This document shows, piece by piece, positions 19,449 through 32,100 of a stretch of DNA of 64,000 nucleotides. Position 1 is the stretch's first letter, and every line of letters begins with the position of its first letter. The notes under the pieces are model-generated. The model had not been told where the DNA came from. It worked only from the letters and a program-made list of their open reading frames with translations, and ran no database searches. The position numbers were made by a program, and so were the translations under genes. The stretch is from Posidonia oceanica (lineage: Eukaryota > Streptophyta > Magnoliopsida > Alismatales > Posidoniaceae): positions 65,972,001 to 66,036,000 of the forward strand of contig JAZBRS010000074.1 in NCBI GenBank assembly GCA_037176725.1, read 5' to 3'.

Positions 19449-21839
19449 GGCTTACGCTCGCATACGCAGAAAGATGCAGGATTGAATGCCTATGTGCCTA
19501 TGAATGCCTAAATGAATGCTCAAGGAGTGCTCTAAGTGGGAAGAAACAATGCAAGGAAGTAAACGTGCTCTCTAAGTGCTCAGCTGCGCTGTCTGTGTTC
19601 CGAACCAGGCGTAACCTAGCTCGTGAGAACTCCAGGCAGTAAGCATCACAGCCCTATATGCAAATGCAAGCGAGAAAACAAAACAGCGTGAAAACCATGC
19701 AATGGGATCGACATGCAAGAGAAAACGGCGCGAAACACGCAAAACGAGGCGGGAAGCGAACAACGCACGCAAAACGATGCAAAAGAGCGAAACCGGCACG
19801 CAAAACGAGCGGAAAACAAGGCAGCGCGCAAAACGAGACAAGAGAGCAGGAAGGCACGCAAAACAGGACGAGAAAACAGAATGGTACGCAAAACAGGGCG
19901 AAAGAATAAAACCGGCACGCAAAACGAACGAGAAGGCAAGACAGTGCGCAAAACGAGACAAGAAAACAGATGGGCACGCAAAACGGTGCCAAAACAGCGA
20001 AGCAAAAACCTCGGAAAAAGCCATGCAAATGCAAGAATGCAGAAAGAGATTAAAAGGGGTCAAAGGGGAGGCAAGACAACGTGTGTATAAGAACAAACGC
20101 TGTTTAGGACCACTCAAAGTAGGTGTGAAGACCTACTGAGGGGAGAAGGGGCAAATGGAGGGATTACCACCTCTTTGCGACTGTTTCCCACTAAACCGTT
20201 CCACGGTGTGTCTCGCATGCTGCCCAAAGCTCGCGATGCGATCGGATCGTGGAAAAAGGGGAAGAAAGTCACATAAAGTGGCAAATCCAGGGAGAACGCA
20301 ACACAAAACACACAGAGAAACGCGAAACGAGGATTTGAATAGACAAGCAGAAAGGGGAAGTCCTATTCTACATGCTCAAAGAGACAGAAAGCGAAAACAA
20401 GGAAAACTGTGCAGATGGCATGCAAATGAATACAATGCAGGAGTTCAGGAGGACATACCTGGAAATCCAGGAGCCTGATCTGAAATCTGTCTGGTCTATG
20501 CTGAAGAATGCTTTACTGCGGTCGCCTGGGCAGCTCACTTGAGAAGATCCAACGGCCGGATTGGAAGATATCGTGGCTCCAAGGCAGAAGGGCCAGAACA
20601 GGGGAGAAGAACAGATCTAGGTGTTCAGGAGGTCCTAGGGATGTGCAAAAAGGTCCTCCCAAGTGAAAGGGAGCTAGAAGTGCTAAGTGTGTGCAAGAAG
20701 ATGCTAAAATGCAAGACTAAAAGGATGCAGAATGCATGCAAAAGCAAGAAAAAGTAAAGAAAAGAAGCTGGGAAAAAGCTAGGATTTCAGAAAGTATTTT
20801 GAAAAAGAAGAGGGGCTAAAAAATGCAAATTTCCCAGAAAACAGGGTTCCACAGGAGAGGATTTTGAAAACAGGGGAAGACAAGGGTCTATTTGGCAAAA
20901 AACTAGGCTCAGAAAGGTGTTTTGAAAAGAAGGTATGCTTTGAAAGAGATTTTGAAACCAAAAGGGGTCAGAGTGCAATTTTGAAAAAATCTAGGGTCTA
21001 AAATGCAAATTTTCCAGAAAACAAGGTCCTGGGGAGTCTGGGGGTACTAGTGGAAGGTCTGTATGAAATTTGGTTGGCATAGGGGCTAAAATGCAACCTA
21101 GGGGCAAAATGGTCTTTTCACATGATTTTTTAAAGCATGTAGGGACCTAAGTGTAGTTTTGAAATCATGTAGGGGCTGGAAATGCAATTTAGTATGGAAA
21201 ACATGCTCTGGAATTTAAATGACAGGACCACAGTGCAATTTCTGGAAAATATGGGGTCAAAATGCAATGTAATAAGTTAAAATGCATGCAGCACAGTTAC
21301 TGTCCATTTAAAATGGACCTAACTGCAAATATGATAAAGCAGAGGGGCAAATATGCAATGCATCAACCAAAAATAAAAATCAGAACCTAAGTTTCTACAG
21401 TGCATGGACTTAAATGCAAAAACAGAAAAATGCAGGGACTTGGAATGCAATGCAGTATGCAAAAATAAAAAATAATCCTAAGTTCTAACAGTGCATGGGA
21501 CTTAAATGCAAAAATGAAAACATGCAAGGGGCCAGGATGCAATGCAGTATGGTAAAATATGAGTAAATAAATGAACTGACTTGGTGCAGGACTTAAGTGC
21601 AAAAAAAAGAAAACAGGTGGACTAAACTACAAAATATTATAACAGCACAGCACAGTAAATGGATCTACTTGCAAATATTGAAAACTATAAACAGATTATG
21701 CAATTTAGCATAGTATTCAATTAAAAACCAAGCAGAATAAATGAAACAAGGACTGGAATGTAAAATGACAGAAACTTAAACCAAATATGCAATATTCACT
21801 TAAAAACCATATAAATGCAAAAATAAAGGCACAGTGTCG

Positions 21840-21893
21840 GCCGACGGTGACGAGCGCTGTAGCAGCTGGGTGCCGGAGCTCGTGACCGTCGGC
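21840..21893 (-). repeat. LTR long hairpin, El-5
   Basis: Arms GCCGACGGTGACGAGC (21840-21855) and GCTCGTGACCGTCGGC (21878-21893) pair at 15 of 16 positions over a 22-base loop. It lies at the step from AT-rich to GC-rich LTR sequence. Confidence 0.8.
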
Positions 21894-24800
21894 ACAGGGG
21901 GGCTGAGGATGCGCAGTCGGGCGGAGGGCAACGTCGGCGATCGTCCGGAGCTCTGGGAATGGTCCGGGGCTCGCTCTGCTGGCCAGAGTGTCCGGAGGAA
22001 GAGCGGCCGACGCCGGAGAAGGAGACCTGTCCGGCGAGCTGCTGCGGCGTTTGAGAGGTTCGGAGCTTGGTTCTGACCCACGGAAAAGCAGCAGGAGGAG
22101 GAGAGGGATCTAGGGGAAAGGAAGTTTACCTCTGGTCGTGTCCGGAGCATGCCCCCGACCTCAGTTGCACAGGAGCTGGCCGGAGCTCGTCGTCCGGTTG
22201 CTGCGGAGGGTGCTGGCGATTCGCGGTGGTCCGGGCGTCCTCAGGGTGATCTTCCGGTGCCTCCTGAACGATCAGGCGCGAGCTTCGGAGCTTGGGTGAG
22301 GAGTTGGCTTTTTTGGGTTGTCAGATTGCTGCCGGAGGTCGGGGAGGGGTGTTGCTGCTCGTCCGGTGGAGTGGAGCCCTCCGATGGGTTGCTGGGATGT
22401 TGGCGATGGAGTTTGGGTGCCTGGAGAGGGCTTCTGGAAGGCGTGGAGGGGAGTTTGAGGTCGGGGTCGGTTTCTGGTCTGTGGGTGGAGGAACTGTTTG
22501 TAGTGGAGTTTACAGTCTGTGGGGGATGGCTGGGCTGGAAGTTAGGTGTTTTAGGAAGGTGGAGGTTCAGCGAATCTCTGGGTGGAGTTTGGAGGGAAGT
22601 AGCGGGCTGGAGTGGGGGGAATTGTGAAGTGGGCAGGTGTTGGGTTGCAGATTGGTGGCAGTTGGCTTCAGGTGGTTTCAGTGGGTGGAATGGCCGGGGA
22701 ATGAGGCTGGGAAATGGCTGAGTTTTGGGTGAACTTGGGGGAGTAATTGGGAGGGAGATGGAGGTCTGAAGTGGTGCTGGGGAATTGGAAAAGGAAGAGG
22801 GACGTTTGCTGAATTTTCAGAGGAGAGGAGAGGAGAATTGGGTGCGGGGATTGGTCTGAGATGAGGCCTCTCTCCGGGATGTCATAGGGACTCTCGAACT
22901 CTACCCTCACTGCTCCCTTTTCTCTCGAAACGGAGGATGAAGAGGAAGAGATCAGAAGCTGATTCAGGTGGGGAAAAGAAGGTGGAATTCGCACTGATTC
23001 CTCTCTGGTCTGGCACTCACTCTCGGATGGCAAAAAAGGTGTTCGAAGGAGGGGAGAATTGGGCGCTTATATCAGGCCGAGGGCTGCCGGTGCGCACGCT
23101 GGTGATTTTCGAATTTCTCCGGCGCGAGTACTGCAGCAGACAAGAAGCGGATGCCGGCGAGACGACAGGCAATTAAAGCCTCCCGGAATCGGTGCTGAGA
23201 GATGAGAGAGCGGCGGACGCTGTTGCATGATCTGATGGAGAGCTTGAATTCAAAAAAGAAGGAGGGAATGTCAGCTGGCCGCGGGAGAGAAAGCTGTGTG
23301 AAAGAAGAAAACACAGAAGGTGGAGGAGGAAGAAGGGTCGCGTAAGCTGGGCTGCTGCGGGCCGAGAAAAATAAAAAGAAAAAGGAAGAAACGGGCCGGA
23401 GGGCCCAGTAAGGAAAAGTAAGAAAGAAAGAAGGGAAATAAGGAAGAAAGAGGGGGTAGGATGGGAAAATAAAATAGGTAAAAATAAACTAAAAATAAAT
23501 AAAAATATTAGAAGAGTTTTGCTGTAGATTAGGATTTTAACTAAGATTTTTAATGGTCATCTTGAGTAGATTAATGTGTTTTGGGCTTGATTAGAGTTTT
23601 AGGGCTTTGGTTTTACTTTTAATTAGTTTTCACTTGTTTAAATGTTTGTTAATCCCTTTTTAAATTATTTTAAAAATTTTATTTCTTTTGTTGGACACTT
23701 AGGGTATTGATTAGGATTTTTCAGGATTTATTTCGTATTATTTTAGGGTTGGTTTTAGATTTTAAAGTTGTAGTCTTCTTAGGGTTTTTCTTTCTTAAGT
23801 CTTTTAAGTTATGTCTTGATTTTTTATTTATGGATTTTTCTTGAAGTTTTTAGTTGGATTTTTCTGGTTTGATAGGGTGTTTTTAAGCTTTTCAGATGTG
23901 TTTTCTTTTCTTTTTTTAATTAAGTTTTTACTTGTTTTTCTTATGTTTGTTAGGTTAAGTCTTTTGCCTTTCTTAATTACTTGTTCTAGTATTTGATTTT
24001 TTAATTCTTCTTTTTGGGTTTGTTTTTTAATTCCTCTGATGGGTTTTTACCTTTGGTGGGTTTGGATTTTATTTTAGCTTTTTCCTTGATTTTTCAGCGT
24101 TTTCTTTTGATTTGTTTTGCATTTTTTAGTTTGCATGCTTGGTTTTCTTTTTTAGCTTGCTTAAGTCAAGTTTAAGTTGTTAATTGCTTGTTTAACATTT
24201 TTAATTATTTTTCTTAGTGCACTGATTTGTATGTTTTATGTTTTGAGATTTTACAGATTTTTATGGGTTTTTGTGGATTTTTGCAAAAGGGAGAAAAGGA
24301 GAAGAGAAGGAGGGAAGAAATGGAATAAAAAGGGGAATAAAAGGGTAAAAGATAGGTTGGGGGAAAACGATTTTTAAAAATTCAGAAAGAGTGTTTAAAA
24401 ATAAAGTAAAAATCTGGATAAAATAGAGGAGGGATAGAAGCACAGAGGGGGCCTACAGCCAGACCCAAAAAAGGATGAGAAGGGGGGAAAAAGGGAGATG
24501 ATAATCAGGAGAGAGAGAGGAGAGAGAAAATGATAATCCCGGAGAGAGAAAAGGATAATTTGAGTGAAAGAGGGTCTTAATGGTCTTGGAATGGGGTGAA
24601 AATTGGTGGGTGGGTAGTCTAGGGTTTGAAGTCTTGGGTCTGAGGTTTTGGTTCGATTTTAAGGAGATTTTGGAGGGGTTTCAAGGTGTAGAAAAAGGAT
24701 AGTTTCACCTAAGTTTTCTAGGGTTTTTGGGAATGGGTCAGGCTTGGAAATTCCTAGGTTTTTGGGTAGGTTTGTTGAGTGGATAGTGGTGGGTTTTCCT

Positions 24801-24968
24801 ATGCATTTTGGTTAGGTTTTGAGGTTGGGAAGGGGGGTAAAGGTTTAGGCCAAGACAGGCTGTTTTTGAAGGGTAGAGAGGAGGACTAGGGTTAGGGTTT
24901 GGTTGGGGTTTGATCCAGCAATCAAGAGGGCTCCAAGGGTCCAAGCCTGCCAAGATGGGGTGTCAACA

Positions 24969-24981
24969 GATGCCCCTCCCT
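24969..24981 (-). other. Polypurine tract of El-5
   Basis: In sense AGGGAGGGGCATC abuts the LTR start TGTTGACACCCC. Identical to the El-2 and El-6 PPTs. Confidence 0.85.
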
Positions 24982-25522
24982 GAGCGAGGGCAAGCGGAGC
25001 GCGGCTGCTGCTCAGGGTTGACAAGACACCCCATCTGACCGGCGGGATCAGTGGGTTGCTATGGGCGTGAGCTACTTATTCGGCGGATGCACCGAAGATC
25101 GTAGCCCGTTGCCGCAATGCAAGATGCCAATGCAGATGGATGCTGTGCTGTCTGTGTGATATGCTAAATGCAATGCAAGAGTTAGTATAAAAGTTAGTGC
25201 TGCTGTAAGAAAATGCTGATGCTGTGCAAGTGATACTGATGATGCTAAAATGACATGCAGTGCTAGCTAAGAAAGTGCAGAGATGATGCAAGAAAATGGT
25301 AAAAAGGCGCGATGTGGTGCAAATGTCTGGCAGAGAGGGCAGACTTGCACGACAAAGTGAAGGAAAACAGGGTGCAGCTGGTCCCCGCCCGGGGAGCAAG
25401 CTAGCAGGAAAGAAGAGAGAGGGGCGCGAGGGGAGAGAGGCCAACTCTCCTATCGCAGAAAGGGGGTGCGTGACTTTGTCTTCCTGGGACAAGGTCACAC
25501 CGAAAAGGGAAAAAAAATAAAA
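24982..25522 (-). other. El-5 3' noncoding region next to PPT
   Basis: No gene. It contains GTTGACAAGACACCCCATCT, which resembles the LTR terminus and may pair with it, then plain unique sequence. The same stretch follows the El-6 PPT. Confidence 0.6.
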
Positions 25523-26290
25523 TGATAAGGTGACGGGCTTATCGTCCAGATAGTTTACGGTCCTATCAACTGGGAGTGACAGTTTACGGTCCTGTCAACC
25601 GGAGCAGTTGTGAGTGATAGTTACTGGATATCAGCCGTATAACATGGTTGTGGGTGATAGTTTAGGAGTATCAGCCTAGCGACAGTTTACGGTCCTGTCA
25701 ACCGGTGGATAGTTTACAGACCTATCAACTGGAGCGACAGTTTACGGTCCTGTCAACCGGAACCTACAAACCATGAGTGATAGTTACTGGATATCAGCCG
25801 TATAACGCAATGCCGGATAGTTTACAGTCTATCATCTGGAACGACAGTTTACGGTCCTGTCAACCGGCGGATAGTTTACAGTCCTATCAACTGGTGGATA
25901 GTTTACAGTCCTATCAACTGGAAACAGCATTGCGAGGGACAGTTACTGGATGTCAGCCGTATAACATCATTGCGCGTGGTAGTTTACAGTCCTACCAACT
26001 GGTGGATAGTTTACAGACCTATCAACTGGAGCGACAGTTTACGGTCCTGTCAACCGGCGGATAGTTTACAGACCTATCAACTGGAAAAGTGCAATTACGA
26101 GGGACAGTTACTGGATGTCAGCCGTATAACACAACTGCGGGCCAACCATGGATCGGCCAGAAGATAGTTTAGGTTATCAGCCTGAGAGTGATTGATTGTT
26201 GATAGTTTCGGATATCAGCCTAGCACGAGTTTGATAGATTGATAGTTTCGGATATCAGCCTAGCACGAGTGATTGATTGATTGATAAGAG
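25523..26290 (-). repeat. El-5 covarying hairpin array
   Basis: About 21 imperfect units of roughly 25-30 bp. The commonest form on the plus strand is GATAG or GACAG, nine bases TTTACGGTC or TTTACAGTC, then CTATC or CTGTC, then AACTGG or AACCGG. A second form is TGATA or GGACA, GTTACTGGA, TATCA or TGTCA. The two arms change together: GATAG with CTATC, GACAG with CTGTC, GGTAG with CTACC (25978-25982 and 25992-25996). A larger hairpin GATAAG...CTTATC stands at the left edge. Confidence 0.88.
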
Positions 26291-26351
26291 GGGGCAAGAT
26301 CATGATGAGAATGATAAGATATCGGACTTATCGGCCGGCAAAGAGGGGATG

Positions 26352-26356
26352 AGGTA
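26352..26356. repeat. Target site duplication of El-6, left copy
   Basis: AGGTA directly precedes the El-6 3' LTR and is repeated at 53225-53229 directly after the 5' LTR. The uninterrupted site is seen in El-6's own repeat region near 33981 (GAGGTAATGATGAG). Confidence 0.9.
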
Positions 26357-26643
26357 TGTAGCGATCCCGATCGGAACCAGGCTCGCTATTTAGCGGCGAT
26401 TGAGATCCGAGGAAGAGGCTCAACTCGAAAAACACTTTAAATCGAGGAGAAAAAGGAAAAGATAAGACAAATCAGAGTCGCCACCACGTCTATTAACGGA
26501 AGACGAGGAAAACCGGGGTAATGCGTGAATTAACGCGCAAAACCGAGCAATAAATGCAAAGGGAAACAATTGCAAACAAATGCAAATGAGATGACTCTAG
26601 CCTAGGATAAGGGCGGTACGGTCATTGCGGGCCAAAAGACAGG

Positions 26644-26711
26644 GTAAGGACTCCTGTTACGTGCGGGGAAGGTATTAGGCACCCCCGACACGCCCGAAAA
26701 TCGATCTTTCT
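26644..26711 (-). promoter_or_regulatory. Conserved LTR block (GGTGCCTAACACC type)
   Basis: Same position and sequence type as in the other LTRs, about 290 bp inside the LTR end next to the PBS. Confidence 0.55.
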
Positions 26712-29133
26712 AGGCTTACGCTCGCATACGCATAAAGATGCAGGATTGAATGCCTATGTGCCTATGAATGTCTAAATGAATGCTCAAGGAGTGCTCTAAG
26801 TGGGAAGAAACAATGCAAGGAAGTAAACGTGCTCTCTAAGTGCTCAACTGCGCTGTCTGTGTTCCGAACCAGGCGTAACCTAGCTCGTGAGAACTCCAGG
26901 CAGTAAGCATCACAGCCCTATATGCAAATGCAAGCGAGAAAACAAAACAGCGTGAAAACCATGCAATGGGATCGACATGCAAGAGAAAACGGTGCGAAAC
27001 ACGCAAAACGAGGCAGGAAGCGAACAACGCACGCAAAACGATGCAAAAGAGCGAAACCGGCACGCAAAACGAGCGGAAAACAAGGCAGCGCGCAAAACGA
27101 GACAAGGGAGCAGGAAGGCACGCAAAACAGGAAGAGAAAACAGAATGGTACACAAAACGGGGCGAAAGAATAAAACCGGCACGCAAAACGAACGAGAAGG
27201 CAAGACAGTGCACAAAACGAGACAAGAAAACAGATGGGCACGCAAAACGAAGCGAAAACGAGGGCGGGCACACGAAACGGTGCCAAAACAGCGAAGCAAA
27301 AACCTCGAAAAAGCCATGCAAATGCAAGAATGCAGAAAGAGATTAAAAGGGGTCAAAAGGGAGGCAAGACAACGTGTGTATAAGAACAAACGCTGTTTAG
27401 GACCACTCAGAGTAGGTGTGAAGACCTACTGAGGGGAGAAGGGGCAAATGGAGGGATTACCACCTCTTTGCGACTGTTTCCCACTAAATCGTTCCACGGT
27501 GTCTCTCGCATGCTGCCCAAAGCTCGTGATGCGATCGGATCGTGGAAAAAGGGGAAGAAAGTCACATAAAGTGGCAAATCCAGGGAGAACGCAACACGAA
27601 ACACACAGGGAAACGCGAAACGAGGATTTGAATAGACAAGCAGAAAGGGGAAGTCCTATTCTACATGCTCAAAGAGACAGAAAGCGAAAACAAGGAAAAC
27701 TGTGCAAATGCCATGCAAATGAATGCAATGCAGGGGTTCAGGAGGACATACCAGGAAATCCGGGAGCCTGATCTGAAATCTGTTTGGTCTATGCTGAAGA
27801 GCGCTTCGCTGCAGTCGCTTGGGCAGCTCACTTGAGAAGATCCAACGGCCGGATTGGAAGATATCGCAGCTCCAAGGCAGAAGGGCCAGAACAGGGGAGA
27901 AGAACAGATCTAGGTGTTCAGGAGGTCCTAGGGATGTGCAAAAGGGTCCTCCCAAGTGAAAGGGAGCTAGAAGTGCTAAGTGTGTGCAAGAAGATGCTAA
28001 AATGCAAGACTAAAAGGATGCAGAATGCATGCAAAAGCAAGAAAAAGCAAAGAAAAGAAACTGGGAAAAACCAGGAGTTCAGAAAGTATTTTGAAAAAGA
28101 AGAGGGGCTAAAAAATGCAAATTTCCCAGAAAACAGGGTTCCACAGGAGAGGATTTTGAAAACAGGGGAAGACAAGGGTCTATTTGGCAAAAAACTAGGC
28201 TCAGAAAGGTGTTTTGAAAAGAAAGTATGCTTTGAAAGAGATTTTGAAACCAAAAGGGGTCAGAGTGCAATTTTGAAAAAATCTAGGGTCTAAGATGCAA
28301 ATTTTCCAGAAAACAAGGTCCTGGAGAGTCTGGGGGTACTAGTGGAAGGTCTGTATGAAATTTGGTAGGCATAGGGGCTAAAATGCAACCTAGGGGCAAA
28401 ATGGTCTTTTCACATGATTTTTAAAGCTTGCAGGGACCTAAGTGTGGTTTTGAAATCATGCAGGGGTTGAAAATGCAATTTAGTATGGAAAATATGCTCT
28501 GAAAATTAAATGACAGGACCACAGTGCAATTTCTGGAAAATATGGGGTTAAAAATGCAATGCAGTAAGTTAAAATGCATGCAGCACAGTTACTGTCCATT
28601 TAAAATGGACCTAACTGCAAATATGATAAAGCAGAGGGGCAAATATGCAATGCATCAACCAAAAATAAAAATCAGAACCTAAGTTTCTACAGTGCATGTA
28701 CTTAAATGCAAAAACAGAAAAATGCAGGGACTTGGAATGCAATGCAGTATGCAAAAATAAAAAATAATCCTAAGTTCTAACAGTGCATGAGACTTAAATG
28801 CAAAAATAAAAACATGCAAGGGGCCAGGATGCAATGCAGTATGGTAAAATATAAGTAAATAAATGAACTGACTTGGTGCAGGACTTAAGTGCAAAAAAAG
28901 AAAGCAGGTGGACTAAACTACAAAATATCATAACAGCACAGCACAGTAAATGGATCTACTTGCAAATATTGAAAACTATAAACAGATTATGCAATTTAGC
29001 ATAGTATTTAATTAAAAACCAAGCAGAATAAATGAAATAAGGACTAAAGTGCAAAAATTGAAAAACTTAAGTTAAACATGCAATATTTACACCTAAAACT
29101 GTACTGAAGAAAAATAAATGAACAGTGTTGATC

Positions 29134-29186
29134 GTCGACGGCGACGAGCACTGTAGCACAAAGCTTCCAGAGCTCGTGCCGTCGAC
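29134..29186 (-). repeat. LTR long hairpin, El-6 3' LTR
   Basis: Arms GTCGACGGCGACGAGC (29134-29149) and GCTCGTGCCGTCGAC (29172-29186) form a 15-bp stem with a single bulged base. Relative to El-5, paired positions change on both arms. Confidence 0.82.
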
Positions 29187-32100
29187 AGGGGAGGCTGAGG
29201 ATGCGCGGGAAGGCGGAGAGTGACGTCGGCGATCGTCCGGAGCTCCGGGGGTCGACTGGAGCTCGCTCTGCTGGTCGGAGTGTCCGGAGGAAAAGCAGCC
29301 GGCGCCGGAGAAGGAGGACTGTCCGGTGAGCTGATGACGGAGCAGGAGGACCGGAAAGCCTATTCTAAAGGCTGGGGAAGCAAGAGAAGAAGGAGAGGAA
29401 GCTAGGGGAAGCAGTGATTACCTTTTCCCGCGCCTGAGTCGTTCCCCCGACGTCAGTGACTTCAGCTGTCGCCGGTGGAGGCCGTCTGGTTGCTGCAGAC
29501 GTTGCCGGCTGCTCGCGGAGGTTGGAATCACTTCAGAACGTCCCTCCGGTGCTTCCTGATCGACCGGACCGAAGTTCTACAGCTCAGGTAACGTTTCGGC
29601 TTTTCTGGGTTCAGAGGATGCTGCCGGAGGCCGAGGGAGGTGTCCGCTGCTCGTCGGCTTGGATGGAGCGTTCTGGGAGATTGCTGGAGGTGCGGGGAGT
29701 GGTTCTGGGTGGTTGAATTGTTTTTTGGGAGGCTGTAGGTGGAGATTGGAAGTCGGCTGGTTTTCTGATCAGTGAGTGGTGTAAGTGTTTGTGGTGGAGT
29801 TTGGAAGCTGTGGTGAGCGGTTGGGTTCGAGGCCGGGGGCTTTAGAAAGGTGGAGGCCTGGTGAGTGACTGGGTGAAGTTTGGGGGGGAGTTGCGGGCTG
29901 GAGTGATGGGAATTGTGAGAGAATGGAGTTGGGTTGCAGGTCTGGTGATCAGGGTGTCTCTGGGAGGTTTTAGGTGGTTTCAGTGGGTGGAATGGCCGGG
30001 GAATGAGGCTGGGAAATGGCTGGGTTTTGGGTGAACTTGGGGGAGTAATTGGGAGAAGTGTGGAGGCTGTGAAGGTTGCTGGATTATTGGAAGAGATGGG
30101 GAGGGTCTGCTGGGGATTTCTGAAGGGAGATGAGAGGGGTCTGGGTGGAGATTGCTCAGGAATGGAGGGCTCTCTCTCCGGGATGTCACAGGGACTCTCA
30201 AACTCTACCCTCACTGCTCCCTTTTCTCTCGAAATGGAGGATGAAGAGGAAGAGATCAGAAGCTGTTTCAGGTGGGGAAAAGAAGGTGGAATTCACACTG
30301 ATGCCTCTCTGATCCGACGCTCACTCTCGGATGGCCAAAGGTCTTTGAAGGAGGGGAGAAATGGATGCTTATATTAGGCCGAGGGCTGCCGGTGCGCGCG
30401 CTGGTGATTTTCGAATTTCTCCGGCGCGAGTACTGCAGCAGACAAGAGGCGAATGCCGGCGAGACGACAGGCAATTAAAGCCTCCCGGAATCGGTGCTGA
30501 GAGATGAGAGAGCGGCGGACGCTGTAGATGAAAGGATTGAAGGCTTCGAAATTTGAATGGGTGGAGGGAGAGCTGTTGCAGCCGGTCGCGGGAGAGAAAA
30601 TGCTGAAGAAAAACGCTGAGCTGAGGAAGAAGAAGGATGAAGAAGAGGCATGGGCCGGACTGCGCTGCGGGCCGAGAGGAAGAAAAAATAGAAGAAAAAA
30701 AAAGGAAGGAAAAGAGACATAGGCTGACGGGCCCGGCAGGGAAAGAAAGAAAGAAAGAAGAGAGAAAAGGAAGAAAGAAAGAAAGGGAAAGGAAGAGAAA
30801 TAAAATAGGAAAAAAGTAAATTAAAAATAAGTAAAATATTAGGGTGCTTGTGCTGTGAATTAGGATCTTGATCAGATTTTTTAATGACTTCTTTTGGTTA
30901 ATTAGTGTGGTTTGAATGGGTTTTGGGCTTGATTAGGGTTTTAGGGTTTTAGTTTTGCTTTTAATTAGTTTTCACTTGTTTAAATGTTTGTTAATCCCTT
31001 TTCAAATTATTTTAAAAATTTTATTTCTTTTGTTGGACACTTAGGGTATTGATTAGGGTTTTTTAGGATTTATTTCGTATTAATTTAGGGTTGGTTTTAG
31101 ATTTTAAAGTTGTAGTCTTCTTAGGGTTTTTCTTTCTTAAGTCTTTTAAGTTATGTCTTGATTTTTTTATTTATGGATTTTTCTTGAAGTTTTTAGTTGG
31201 ATTTTTCTGGTTTGATAGGGTGTTTTTAAGCTTTTCAGATGTGTTTTCTTTTCTTTTTTTAATTAAGTTTTTACTTGTTTTTCTTATGTTTGTTAGGTTA
31301 AGTCTTTTGCCTTTCTTAATTACTTGTTCTAGTATTTGATTTTTTAATTTTTCTTTTTGGGTTTGTTTTTTAATTCCTCTGATGGGTTTTTACCTTTGGT
31401 GGATTTGGATTTTATTTTAGCTTTTTCCTTGATTTTTCAGTGTTTTCTTTTGATTTGTTTTGCATTTTTTAGTTTGCATGCTTGGTTTTCTTTTTAGCTT
31501 GCTTAAGTTAAGTTTAAGTTGTTGATTGCTTGTTTAACATTTTTAATTGTTTTTCTTAGTGCACTGATTTGTTTGTTTTATGTTTTGAGATTTTACAGAT
31601 TTTTATGGGTTTTTGTGGATTTTTGCAAAAGGGAGAAAAGGAAAAGAGAAGGAGGGAAGAAATGGAATAAAAAGGGGAATAAAAGGAAAAAGGATAGATT
31701 GGAGGAAAACGATTTTTAAAAATTCAGAAAAAGTGTTAAAAATAAAGTAAAAACCAGGATAAGATAGAGGAAGGGTAGAAGCACAGAGGGGGCCCACAGC
31801 CAGACCCAAAAAAGGATGAGAAGGGGGGAAAAAGGGAGATGATAATCAGGAGAGAGAGAAGAGAGAGAAAACGATAATCCCGGAGAGAGAAAAGGATAAT
31901 TTGAGTGGAAGAGGGTCTTAATGGTCTCGGAATGGGGTGAAAATTGGTGGGTGGGTAGTCTAGGGTTTAAAGTCTTGGGTCTGAAATTTTGGTTTGATTT
32001 TAAGGAGATTTTGGAGGGGTTTCAAGGTGTAGAAAAAGGACAGTTTCACCTAAGTTTTCTAGGGTTTTTGGGAATGGGTCAGGCTTGGAAATTCCTAGGT

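Larger units (their letters stand above)
19079..24968 (-). mobile_element. 3' LTR of El-5
   Basis: 5,890 bp, from TGTAGCGATCCC to GGGGTGTCAACA, followed by the PPT. The block order matches the El-1 LTR: PBS-like motif (about 19195-19206, here with one base changed), conserved block, CGCAAAACG repeats (about 19730-20000), ATGCAA-rich part, long hairpin (21840-21893), GC-rich part, T-rich part (about 23510-24290), GA repeats (about 24510-24550) and TTAGGGTTT words (24886-24900). Confidence 0.92.

Noticed and set aside
29528..30214. 228-codon Pro/Ser-rich ORF in sense in the El-6 3' LTR (twin at 51677-52363; related frames at 3520-4302 and 22668-23033)
   Set aside because: Intact in both El-6 LTRs only because these are near-identical; the other LTRs have different lengths and frames, and the product is low-complexity. 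Composition of the GC-rich LTR part explains it.
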